Source of the DNA: Micrococcaceae bacterium UBA6021
Lineage (GTDB): Bacteria > Actinomycetota > Actinomycetes > Actinomycetales > Micrococcaceae
Direction of reading: 5' to 3'
Length of the DNA: 6,012 nucleotides
Assembly: GCA_002427975.1 (NCBI GenBank)
Contig: DIZT01000210.1
Coordinates: 3,964 to 9,975 of the forward strand
The notes beneath the pieces are model-generated. The model saw nothing but the letters and a program-made list of their open reading frames with translations, did not search any database and was not told the DNA's origin. Position numbers and translations under genes: made by a program. Of the stretch, positions 1 through 5,619 are shown piece after piece (the first letter of the stretch is position 1; each line of letters starts with the position of its first letter).

Positions 1-555
1 CCGGCGGACCGGATAACCCTGCTGCGGGCCGTCCTGGTGGGCCTTGTTGCCGTGTTGGCCATACCGGGGCTGTTCACGGGGCGCCCGGCGGACCCCCTCC
101 TCGTCGTGGTGGGTTGCGCTGCTTTCCTTCTCGACGCCGTCGACGGTCCGGTCGCCCGGCGTACAGGCACAGCATCAGCGGCAGGAGCACGCCTGGACAC
201 CAGCACCGATGCCGCTCTGGTGCTGGTTCTGTCGTTCGCAACCGCGGCTGCCATCGGCTCCTGGACCTTTTGTATCGGAGCCGCGTACTACGTTTTTCAG
301 GCCGCCGGCTACTTCCGGCCTCACCTTCGCGGAACCCTCCCGGCGAGCGCGGCGCGGAAGGCAATCGGTGCCTTCCAGCCGTTCGCTCTGCTTCTGGCAC
401 TCGTCCCCGGGGTACCGGCGGCCGCTGCGGCTGCAGCCCTCGCCCTGGCGCTCGCGTTGCTTGTGTTCTCCTTCACCCGAGACGTCGTCGAGCTGGAGCG
501 CGGCTGCGGGGCCGGATCTCCTGCCGCCAAAGTGCGGCGCCCTCTTATCCGTTGA
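1..555 (+). CDS. CDP-alcohol phosphatidyltransferase family protein (5' end outside window)
   Basis: Integral membrane enzyme of the family that joins a CDP-linked lipid to an alcohol acceptor, releasing CMP, in phospholipid synthesis. The complete signature is visible: D-x2-D-G-x2-A-R-x8-G-x3-D-x3-D, with its first Asp at about base 133 and its last at about base 208. These aspartates bind the metal ions and the CDP group. The reading frame is open from base 1 and begins PADRITLLRAVLVG, resembling the usual N-terminal N-x-x-T-x-x-R helix. The real start is therefore probably a few codons to the left, and the GTG at 37 is not convincing. Several hydrophobic segments follow, including an Ala/Leu-rich low-complexity helix near the end (about bases 415-465). 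The acceptor alcohol cannot be told. The stop at 553-555 lies 4 bases from the convergent gene's stop, with no clear terminator between. Family is secure; substrate is unknown. Confidence 0.9.
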   Translation, partial: PADRITLLRAVLVGLVAVLAIPGLFTGRPADPLLVVVGCAAFLLDAVDGPVARRTGTASAAGARLDTSTDAALVLVLSFATAAAIGSWTFCIGAAYYVFQAAGYFRPHLRGTLPASAARKAIGAFQPFALLLALVPGVPAAAAAAALALALALLVFSFTRDVVELERGCGAGSPAAKVRRPLIR

Positions 556-559
556 ACCC

Positions 560-1147
560 TCATGCGGCGGGGGAGGCGGAAACTACCGGAACGGGACGAA
601 GCACTTTCAGGGCCCCTGCCCAGGCGATGACCTGGTCGAACACTGCGAGCAATCTTTTCTCTGCCGCCTCCGAGGGCTTGAATGTACGGTAATTTTCAAA
701 CTCCGTTGCCAGGTTCAAGGCCACTTGTGCCCGCACATCGGCCAGCTGCAGCTCACCTGCCACCGCACGCAGATGTTCCACAGCCCGCGTGCCACCGGCG
801 CTGCCATAACTGACGAAAGCGGCTGACTTGTTGTTCCACTCCATGTAGAGATAGTCGAGGGCGTTCTTCAGGGCCGCCGGAATGGAATGGTTGTACTCGC
901 CCGTGACAAAGATGTAACCGTCAAAGCGGCCCACAGCCTGCGACCAGGATTTTGTGTGCGCGTGGCTGTATTGTCCCCGCGACGGCGGCCTGGGCTCATC
1001 CAGCAGGGGGAGATCGAAGTCAGCGACGTCCAGGAAACCGAAGCTCGCATCGGTACGTTCCAGGGCCCGCGAGTACACCCAGTCCGCCACCGCCTTTCCC
1101 AGCCGGGAGGGCCTGGTGCTCCCCAGCACAATTGCTATCCGGATCAT
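560..1147 (-). CDS. NAD(P)H-dependent FMN reductase (flavodoxin-like fold)
   Basis: Cytoplasmic flavoprotein of the NADPH-dependent FMN reductase family, which transfers hydride from NAD(P)H to FMN, quinones or other acceptors. From the chosen start it has 195 residues, normal for the family. Residues 1-8 form the first beta strand. GSTRPSRLG (9-17) is the FMN phosphate-binding loop. GEYNHSIPAALKNALD (83-98) is the highly conserved flavin/dimer segment, and YGSAGGTRA (114-122) is the third flavin-contacting loop. The ATG at 1147-1145 is preferred because AAAGGG lies 8 bases upstream and the fold starts directly at MIRIAIVLGS. The in-frame extension to a GTG at 1243 would add 32 residues with no ribosome site. 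The gene follows the FAD/Rieske oxidoreductase on the same strand after 101 bases, so it could supply reduced flavin or act in the same redox response (inference). A dyad overlaps its ribosome site. The acceptor is unknown. Confidence 0.9.
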   Translation of the reverse strand: MIRIAIVLGSTRPSRLGKAVADWVYSRALERTDASFGFLDVADFDLPLLDEPRPPSRGQYSHAHTKSWSQAVGRFDGYIFVTGEYNHSIPAALKNALDYLYMEWNNKSAAFVSYGSAGGTRAVEHLRAVAGELQLADVRAQVALNLATEFENYRTFKPSEAAEKRLLAVFDQVIAWAGALKVLRPVPVVSASPAA

Positions 1148-1158
1148 GGCAGAAACCC

Positions 1159-1172
1159 TTTCGTCAACGAAA
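1159..1172. promoter_or_regulatory. Dyad overlapping the ribosome site of the FMN reductase gene
   Basis: TTTCGT-CA-ACGAAA is a perfect 6+2+6 inverted repeat. Read on the minus strand as RNA, it can fold as a 5-bp stem with a 4-base loop. Its 3' arm shares the A residues of the AAAGGG ribosome-binding sequence at 1161-1156. It could be an operator half-site pair or a small hairpin affecting translation. It is short and A/T-rich, so chance is possible. Confidence 0.3.
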
Positions 1173-1248
1173 CTGCCCCTATCCAAACAACAATCCAGGT
1201 GCCGGGAAGCTTCCGTAAGCGATGCCACTTCCTCGGCCTTCACGCGGA

Positions 1249-2778
1249 TCAGGGCACAGGTGCGGGTGGGAGGTTCTTGGCGGCGGGTCCTTGGATGACG
1301 GTGCCGTCGGTGGTGAATCGGGAGCCGTGGCAGGGGCAGTCCCAGGTGGCGTCTGCAGCGTTGAAGCCGACGGTGCAGCCCATATGGGTACAGGTGGCGG
1401 AGACGGCGTGGACCTGCCCGTCTGCGTCTTTGTAGACGGCCGTGTTCTCGCCGTTGACTTTGATGACTGTCCCCTCTCCCGGCGACAGGTCCGTCTGGCT
1501 GGGCCGACCGCTGAGTTTACCGGCCAGGATAGCTGCCGCGGTCTTGACGTTCTCCTTCATGAACCGTCCCGCGCTGGCTGCCGGGGTGATCCGGTTGCTG
1601 TTGAACACCGAGGCCCAGGGGTTCTCCCGGCCGCTGAGGGTGTCGGTGAGAATGAGGGCGGCTGCGGTTCCGTTGGACAGGCCCCATTTGCGCAGACCGG
1701 TGATCACGTACACGTGTTTGGCGGTGGGGGACATGAGTCCGGCGTAGGGCAGCCCGTCGAGCGGGATGCCGTCCTGCGTTGACCAGCGGTAGGCGATCTT
1801 GTCCACGCCGAGGCGGTCGTGGGCGAAGGCTGCGAGTCTGCGGTACCGCGCCGCGGTGTCGCCGGACTCGGACACACGGTGGCCCTCGCCGCCGGTAAGC
1901 ACGTAGCTGGTGCCGTTGACGCCGGCGGTCAGAATGGATCGCATCGGTTCGTCGACGCTGATGAACGTGGCGTCCAGCGGTGGGGTGTCCACGCGTCCGG
2001 CGACAAGGTAGGAGCGGTGCGGATGACACCGCAGGTAGAACAGGCCCTGGCCGCCGAACGGCACATTCGTGGCGACGATGATGTCGCGGGCCCGGACGGT
2101 GCCGTGTTCGGTATCGACGACGGCCGGGGAGCCGTCGTGGATTCGCTGCGCCCGGGTCTGCTCGAAGACGAAACTGCCCCCACCACCGACCGCGCGGGCG
2201 AGACCCTGGAGGTATTTCACGGCATGGATTTGCGCCTGCCCATCGAATCGGACCGCACCCTTGACCGGGAAGGGCAGCGGCACCTCGGTGGTGAAGGCGG
2301 CGGGCAGGCCGAGCCCGGCGGCAAGGTTGGCTTCGACGCGTACGAGGTCGAGCGCGTCGTCGGTTTCGGCGTAGGTGTAGTTGGCGACGCGGCGGAAGTC
2401 ACAGTCGATGGCTTCCTCGGCCACCAGCTGCGAGATGTGTTCGACTGCGGACTGGTTGGCCTGCCCATAGGTGCGGGCGGCCTCGTCGCCGTGTTTGCGT
2501 GCAAGTTCACTGTAGGCAAGGCGGTGAAGGGAGGTGACCTTGCCGGTGGTGTGGCCGGTGACGCCGGTTCCGACGCGGGCGGTGTCGATGACCGCGACGG
2601 TCTGGCCGGTGCGTTTGAGCGCCAACGCGGCGGTCAGCCCGGCGACGCCCGCCCCGATGACCGCGACGTCGACCTCCAGATCCCCGCGCAGGACGGGATA
2701 ATCGGTGGTTCCGGCGGTAGCGACCCAGAGGGAGACGGGTTCACCTTCCGGCGGTCCATTGTTCGATGCGGCATTCAC
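1249..2778 (-). CDS. FAD-dependent oxidoreductase with C-terminal Rieske [2Fe-2S] domain
   Basis: A 509-residue two-domain flavoprotein of the kind typified by Bacillus subtilis YhfW: a DadA/glycine-oxidase-like FAD domain fused to a Rieske domain. Residues 36-48 carry the Rossmann motif (DVAVIGAGVAGL), followed by an acidic strand end (VIDTAR, 63-68) and GVTGHTTGKVTSLH (72-85), typical of this group. VITGLRKWGLSNGTAAA (358-374) is the C-terminal FAD-binding part. The Rieske domain occupies about 435-509. Its cluster ligands are Cys463/His465 and Cys481/His484, in the pattern C-x-H-x15-C-x2-H. Cys468 and Cys483 sit where cytochrome-bc-type Rieske proteins carry a disulfide. No signal peptide is seen, so it is probably cytoplasmic. 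The GTG start at 2778 is supported by TGAGGTG five bases upstream (2790-2784). Electrons likely pass between FAD and the cluster. The substrate is unknown. Its neighbours are a DUF4383 membrane protein and an FMN reductase. Confidence 0.93.
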   Translation of the reverse strand: MNAASNNGPPEGEPVSLWVATAGTTDYPVLRGDLEVDVAVIGAGVAGLTAALALKRTGQTVAVIDTARVGTGVTGHTTGKVTSLHRLAYSELARKHGDEAARTYGQANQSAVEHISQLVAEEAIDCDFRRVANYTYAETDDALDLVRVEANLAAGLGLPAAFTTEVPLPFPVKGAVRFDGQAQIHAVKYLQGLARAVGGGGSFVFEQTRAQRIHDGSPAVVDTEHGTVRARDIIVATNVPFGGQGLFYLRCHPHRSYLVAGRVDTPPLDATFISVDEPMRSILTAGVNGTSYVLTGGEGHRVSESGDTAARYRRLAAFAHDRLGVDKIAYRWSTQDGIPLDGLPYAGLMSPTAKHVYVITGLRKWGLSNGTAAALILTDTLSGRENPWASVFNSNRITPAASAGRFMKENVKTAAAILAGKLSGRPSQTDLSPGEGTVIKVNGENTAVYKDADGQVHAVSATCTHMGCTVGFNAADATWDCPCHGSRFTTDGTVIQGPAAKNLPPAPVP

Positions 2779-2800
2779 TGCGTCACCTCAGGATCACCCG

Positions 2801-2831
2801 GTATTACTCGGCTGTGTTAAGGCTGCGTCAG
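2801..2831 (-). promoter_or_regulatory. Candidate promoter of the FAD/Rieske oxidoreductase gene
   Basis: On the minus strand, TAATAC (2806-2801) matches five of six bases of the -10 consensus. CTGACG (2831-2826) is a 4/6 match to the -35 box, at a spacing of 19 bases, which is long. Transcription would start about 16 bases before the GTG codon, leaving only the ribosome site in the leader. The -10 is good and the -35 is weak. It would let this gene be expressed without the DUF4383 gene. Confidence 0.3.
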
Positions 2832-2839
2832 CAGCAGCC
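2821..2839. repeat. Inverted repeat GGCTGC-N7-GCAGCC
   Basis: A perfect 6-bp GC-rich dyad in the 147-base gap between the DUF4383 and FAD/Rieske genes. No T-run follows on either strand, so it is not a classical intrinsic terminator. It overlaps the weak -35 of the candidate promoter and might be an operator or a transcript-end stabiliser. Confidence 0.3.
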
Positions 2840-2902
2840 GACGCGGAGAGAGGCAATGGCGACCGTCCCGAGGATTTCGCGCCCGGGGGACTGCCGCCGT
2901 CG

Positions 2903-2921
2903 TCGGTTTTCCATGAACCGA
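2903..2921. repeat. Inverted repeat just downstream of the DUF4383 stop
   Basis: TCGGTT-N7-AACCGA is a perfect 6-bp dyad that begins four bases after the DUF4383 stop codon (minus-strand reading). The position suits a transcript-end hairpin. There is no U-tract after it in the minus direction, so efficient intrinsic termination is doubtful. Confidence 0.3.
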
Positions 2922-2925
2922 GGCG

Positions 2926-3396
2926 CTATGAGGTGCTTCCCCTCATCTTCTCCATGGCATCCCTGCCGATCCAGAGGCCCAAGCCAACCATCCCGACGCC
3001 CAGAACCAGGTGCAGCCAGTTGTCAGCAGTGTTGAACGGGACGAAGTTGGCGCCCGCGTTCATGTCGATGACCAGGCCGTAGATCCACAGGACCAGGTAC
3101 GCGATGCCGCCGCCAAGCAGGTACCAGCGGGCCATCGGGTTTGTCCGGGCCATTGCAATGCCGGCAACGCCGAACAGCAAATGCACGATGTTGTGCAGCA
3201 CTGACACTTGGAAGACGCCAAGGAGCATAGCCCCGGACTCATGTCCCGCAAAGTTCATGGCGCCGTAATTGGTGGTGATTCCCGGGATGAACCCGAGGAC
3301 TCCAACCAGCAGGAAAACCGCACCAATACCGATGACGGTGTTGTGAAGAGTCAACCCCATCACGTGGTGCTGGGCAGGGTGTGAAGCGGTAGTCAT
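2926..3396 (-). CDS. DUF4383 domain-containing membrane protein
   Basis: A small integral membrane protein of 156 residues that matches the actinobacterial DUF4383 family. Its biochemical function is not established. There are four predicted membrane helices: about 20-39, 56-82, 91-110 and 127-144. Typical family marks are LHNIVHLLFGVAGIAMA (67-83) in helix 2 and NWLHLVLG (126-133) entering helix 4. The N-terminal 15 residues are polar and His-rich (SHPAQHH). The ATG at 3396-3394 is chosen because AAAGGG lies 6 bases upstream (3408-3403). The open frame continues to about 3636 but that part is Arg/Pro-rich and unlike the family. It is the first gene of the minus-strand string and lies divergent to the CPBP-like gene across a 215-base control region. 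Genes of this family often sit among stress-response genes, which fits the redox genes downstream, but a role is inference only. Confidence 0.88.
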   Translation of the reverse strand: MTTASHPAQHHVMGLTLHNTVIGIGAVFLLVGVLGFIPGITTNYGAMNFAGHESGAMLLGVFQVSVLHNIVHLLFGVAGIAMARTNPMARWYLLGGGIAYLVLWIYGLVIDMNAGANFVPFNTADNWLHLVLGVGMVGLGLWIGRDAMEKMRGSTS

Positions 3397-3460
3397 AGCT
3401 TTCCCTTTCACGCAGAATGCCAGCTCATCTGATGGCGAACCGGCCTGGCGGCAAGGAGTC

Positions 3461-3473
3461 GCAGGAATCCTGC
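3461..3473. promoter_or_regulatory. Dyad GCAGGA-A-TCCTGC near the DUF4383 promoter
   Basis: A perfect 6+1+6 inverted repeat. If the candidate promoter at 3484-3512 is right, it covers about +5 to +17 of the DUF4383 transcript, a usual place for a repressor site. No known operator is recognised. Confidence 0.3.
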
Positions 3474-3483
3474 CGACGCCCAT

Positions 3484-3512
3484 ATCGTACTCCTGAAAAC
3501 CGCGTATGTGCA
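3484..3512 (-). promoter_or_regulatory. Candidate promoter of the DUF4383 gene
   Basis: On the minus strand, TGCACA (3512-3507) and TACGAT (3489-3484) are separated by 17 bases; each matches four of six consensus bases. A second reading in the same place is GTTT-N15-GGGCGT (3500-3476), a loose match to the GTTT/GGGTA form used by SigB/SigF-type stress sigma factors. Either would leave a leader of about 80 bases. Both are weak matches in GC-rich DNA. Confidence 0.3.
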
Positions 3513-3552
3513 GGGGAAACAGGGCGTTGGGGCCTCGGAGTGGAGGTGACCG

Positions 3553-3615
3553 GTGAGGACGTTGCCGCGGCCATCTTTTCCAGGGGTCACCGTCGCTGAC
3601 ATGCTTGTGGGGTGA
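3553..3615 (+). CDS. Putative 20-residue leader ORF overlapping the CPBP gene start
   Basis: A GTG at 3553 is preceded by GGAGGTGA (3542-3549), one of the best ribosome sites in the window, with 6 bases between GGAGG and the start. The frame encodes MRTLPRPSFPGVTVADMLVG and stops at 3613-3615. The stop overlaps the GTG start of the next gene in a four-base GTGA. That gene has no ribosome site of its own, so translational coupling is a natural reading. GGTCACCG (3585-3592) inside the ORF can pair either with GGTGACC over the ribosome site (3545-3551) or with CGGTGA over the start codon (3551-3556), suggesting controlled access. The peptide matches no family I know. Its short length leaves chance possible. 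Confidence 0.4.
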   Translation: MRTLPRPSFPGVTVADMLVG

Positions 3616-4430
3616 CATCAATCTCGACCCAGCCACTCCGTACCGCGCTCACCTGGAAGCTCGTGCCAGCCGTGCTGCTATCGGCGTCCGGAGTGCTGCT
3701 TTTCGGATTCGCGAATGACCCCATGGGCTACAGCACGCTCGCCTTGAGCCTGGTCACGGCCGCAGTAATTGACCGCGAGTTCGTTCGGCACCTCGCGCTG
3801 GTTGCGGCGGGAATGGTGATCATCAGCCTGGTTCCTCTGAACGCCGATTTGAGCATCACCCACATGACGCTGATGGGTAGTGCCCTGGCGTTGGCCGTGC
3901 TGGTTCCATGGCTGGTGTCGCGGTTCGTCTACCGCGAGAAGATCATCAGATTTCCGGTGAACACGGGCCGCAAATGGCCAGGGGCTGCCAAACTGTACCT
4001 GATCGCTGTTGTAGCGCTCGGCTACATAATTCTGCCGGTCTACCTGATCCGCACGGAGGTGTACCAAAACTGGCCGGACGCCTCCGACCCCACCATCTTT
4101 TGGCGGCTTTTTCTCGGTGTGAACGCTGTTGGAATTTGGGACGAGCTGTTCTTCATCTGCACCGCCTTCACCCTTTTGCGGCGACACTTCCCGGACTGGC
4201 TCGCCAACATCCTGCAGGCCATGGTCTTCTCGTCTTTCCTGTGGGAGATCGGCTACATGGCCTGGGGGCCGCTCCTGACGTTCCCGTTCGCCCTGCTGCA
4301 GGGGTACACCTTCAAGCTGACGAAGTCGTTCACCTATGTTGTGACAGTGCACTTAGTCTTCGACTTCGTGCTGTTCCTCGCGCTGGTGCACGCACACAAC
4401 CGAGACTGGCTGCCGATCTTCTTCTACTGA
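3612..4430 (+). CDS. CPBP (CAAX protease/bacteriocin-processing)-like intramembrane protein
   Basis: A polytopic membrane protein of 272 residues with about eight hydrophobic segments (roughly 17-35, 40-56, 59-77, 85-107, 127-147, 163-189, 198-218 and 239-260). The C-terminal half resembles the CPBP (ABI) family of glutamic intramembrane proteases, but its active-site motifs are altered. EExxxR appears as D177-E178-LFFI without the arginine. The FxxxH position reads FSSFLWEIGY (206-215) with no histidine. The third motif survives as H247-LVF-D251. It may be a divergent protease or a non-catalytic relative. Start choice: GTG at 3612 is the first start after an in-frame stop at 3597-3599; the next Met (residue 38) would remove a membrane helix. 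It lacks a ribosome site and may be coupled to the leader ORF that overlaps it by four bases. It converges on the SDR gene, 23 bases away. Confidence 0.6.
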   Translation: MTSISTQPLRTALTWKLVPAVLLSASGVLLFGFANDPMGYSTLALSLVTAAVIDREFVRHLALVAAGMVIISLVPLNADLSITHMTLMGSALALAVLVPWLVSRFVYREKIIRFPVNTGRKWPGAAKLYLIAVVALGYIILPVYLIRTEVYQNWPDASDPTIFWRLFLGVNAVGIWDELFFICTAFTLLRRHFPDWLANILQAMVFSSFLWEIGYMAWGPLLTFPFALLQGYTFKLTKSFTYVVTVHLVFDFVLFLALVHAHNRDWLPIFFY

Positions 4431-4453
4431 GCCCTTCGCCAACAGGCGCAGCG

Positions 4454-5449
4454 TCATATCCCGGCCAAGTGCGCGCACGCGTCCCACAAGCGCTTCCGGG
4501 CTTCGGGGTCCGATCCCATACCTGGCATCGGGAGCTCCTTGCGCTTGGCCCACAGCTTTCCGGAGACTCCCGCTGTTTCGCGTGACGTGGCGAGCCATAT
4601 CGGTGTATCCGCCGCCTTTTCGGCCGGTGCACCGAAGGTGTTGGTGATCCAGCGGAAAGGGCCCCCAACGTCCTGCAAGAGCGAAGTGTTCTTGACCAAT
4701 CCCGGATGGACAGCGTTGGCCACCACACCCGAGCCGCGCAGTCGCTCAGCGAACTCCTGGGTGAGCAGAACGCGGGCGAGCATTGTGGGCGGCGTCGAGC
4801 GAAGGTAGCTGTACGTGCCCTTCGCTGTCTGGAGGTCGTCGAAGTTCAGTCTCGCATTGCCGTATCTGGACGCAATATTGACGATGCGGGACACACGCGG
4901 CGTGGCGTCAGGGGTGCCGGCAGTTCCGGCGTTGCCTCGTGTCGCGGCGGCCTGCGTGAGCGCGTCCAGCAGCAGGTTGGTCAGCAGGAAGTAGGCCATG
5001 ACGTTGGTGGCGAAGGTCAGTTCGAGCCCATCGGGGGTCACCTCGCGCTCCTTTCGGAACACGCCCCCTGCGTTGACCAGCACGTCCAGCCTGTCATGGC
5101 GCGATAAGAAGTCAGTAGCCGCCGTATGGATCGAGGACTGGTCTGAGAGATCACAAACCAGCGGCTCAAGTATGGCGCCCGGAACGAGCCGGCGGATGCC
5201 CGCCATCGCGTCGTTGGCCCGGGATGTGGAACGCCCCACCACAACCACCATGGAACCTTCGCGTGCTAGGCCACTTGCCACAGCACTTCCCAAACCGCCA
5301 GCCGCGCCCGTCACCAGTGACCAATGTCTGCGCCGGCGGCAGCGGCTCCTCCGAGACCGGCCCAACTCCTTCGGCACCGTAGGGCAGAGGCCGACCCAGC
5401 TCATCCCGGGGCCTGGCTTGGCGAGCACGTCCGAGCGCATCGCGGTCAC
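4454..5449 (-). CDS. Short-chain dehydrogenase/reductase with defective catalytic motif
   Basis: A Rossmann-fold oxidoreductase of the SDR family, closest in layout to retinol-dehydrogenase-like SDRs. From the GTG at 5449 it has 331 residues. TGAAGGLG (47-54) binds the NAD(P) phosphates, followed by D100 (CDLSD), NAGG (126-129), the catalytic-Ser strand IVNIAS (S194) and HPG (248-250). The family's Tyr-x3-Lys should sit directly before LARVLLTQEFA (224-234), but the sequence there is T219-P-P-T-M223. Both catalytic residues are absent, perhaps through two compensating one-base indels (see findings). The first 42 residues are Arg-, Trp- and Cys-rich (RSRRSRCRRRR at 31-41) and unlike an SDR; a one-base shift at 5323-5324 would give a more natural N-terminus from a GTG at 5465. 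No good ribosome site supports any start. It may be a decaying gene, an inactive paralogue, or contain sequence errors. Substrate is unknown. Confidence 0.8.
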   Translation of the reverse strand: MTAMRSDVLAKPGPGMSWVGLCPTVPKELGRSRRSRCRRRRHWSLVTGAAGGLGSAVASGLAREGSMVVVVGRSTSRANDAMAGIRRLVPGAILEPLVCDLSDQSSIHTAATDFLSRHDRLDVLVNAGGVFRKEREVTPDGLELTFATNVMAYFLLTNLLLDALTQAAATRGNAGTAGTPDATPRVSRIVNIASRYGNARLNFDDLQTAKGTYSYLRSTPPTMLARVLLTQEFAERLRGSGVVANAVHPGLVKNTSLLQDVGGPFRWITNTFGAPAEKAADTPIWLATSRETAGVSGKLWAKRKELPMPGMGSDPEARKRLWDACAHLAGI

Positions 5450-5560
5450 GCTCAGTTTCAGTCACGACAACAGCGTCTCAGGAAACGCACTCATCTGCCG
5501 CCTGTCGCGCGCTCGATCGTGCCGATCTGCGTGCGGTGCTGCGTACGCTCGTCCTGCCTG

Positions 5561-5587
5561 TGTCGAATCGGGCTGCCGCCGTTCGTA
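5561..5587 (+). promoter_or_regulatory. ECF42-like promoter upstream of the DGPF/YCII gene
   Basis: TGTCGA (5561-5566), 17 intervening bases, then CGTA (5584-5587). From memory of published work on ECF42 sigma factors in Streptomyces, the target promoter has TGTCGA at -35 and CG(A/T)C at -10, and ECF42 genes are linked to DGPF/YCII genes. Here the -35 is exact and the -10 differs in its last base. A transcript would start near 5594, about 43 bases before the ATG. Confidence 0.5.
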
Positions 5588-5598
5588 GAGAAGGTGGA

Positions 5599-5619
5599 GG
5601 GTGGCCGCAGGGGCCACCC
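5599..5619. repeat. Strong hairpin in the DGPF/YCII leader
   Basis: GGGTGGCC-GCAGG-GGCCACCC: a perfect 8-bp GC-rich stem with a 5-base loop. It ends six bases before the ribosome site (AAAGGAGGAG, 5625-5634), between the proposed promoter and the gene. It may stabilise the 5' end of the message or modulate ribosome loading. No T-run follows, so it is not a classical terminator. Confidence 0.5.

Noticed and set aside
523..538. GCCGC-N6-GCGGC hairpin at the convergent gene ends as a terminator
   Set aside because: It has a five-bp stem inside the coding end of the phosphatidyltransferase, with no T-run in either direction.
44..826. Plus-strand ORF of 260 codons
   Set aside because: It is Ser/Arg/Pro-rich and overlaps, out of frame, both the phosphatidyltransferase and the FMN reductase, which carry clear family motifs.
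1205..1214. 10-bp palindrome GGAAGCTTCC
   Set aside because: Short perfect palindromes of this length are common by chance, and its place in the 101-base gap gives no added support.
1148..1243. 32-residue N-terminal extension of the FMN reductase
   Set aside because: It is open in frame, but it lacks a ribosome site and precedes the first strand of the fold; the internal ATG at 1147 has AAAGGG at good spacing.
1819..2820. Long plus-strand ORF of 333 codons opposite the FAD/Rieske gene
   Set aside because: It is antisense to a gene with complete FAD and Rieske motifs and is Gly/Asp/Val-rich with no recognisable domain, as expected for an antisense frame in GC-rich DNA.
3417..3599. 60-codon plus-strand ORF in the divergent region
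   Set aside because: It has no good ribosome site and no recognisable family, and it is in a different frame from the leader ORF, which has a strong ribosome site and a stop/start overlap.
3678..4352. Minus-strand ORF of 224 codons opposite the CPBP-like gene
   Set aside because: It is Gln/Arg/His-rich and lacks domains; the plus strand encodes regular membrane helices in this stretch.
4437..4448. CGCC-AACA-GGCG hairpin between the CPBP-like and SDR stops as a terminator
   Set aside because: The stem has only four base pairs and there is no T-run on either strand.
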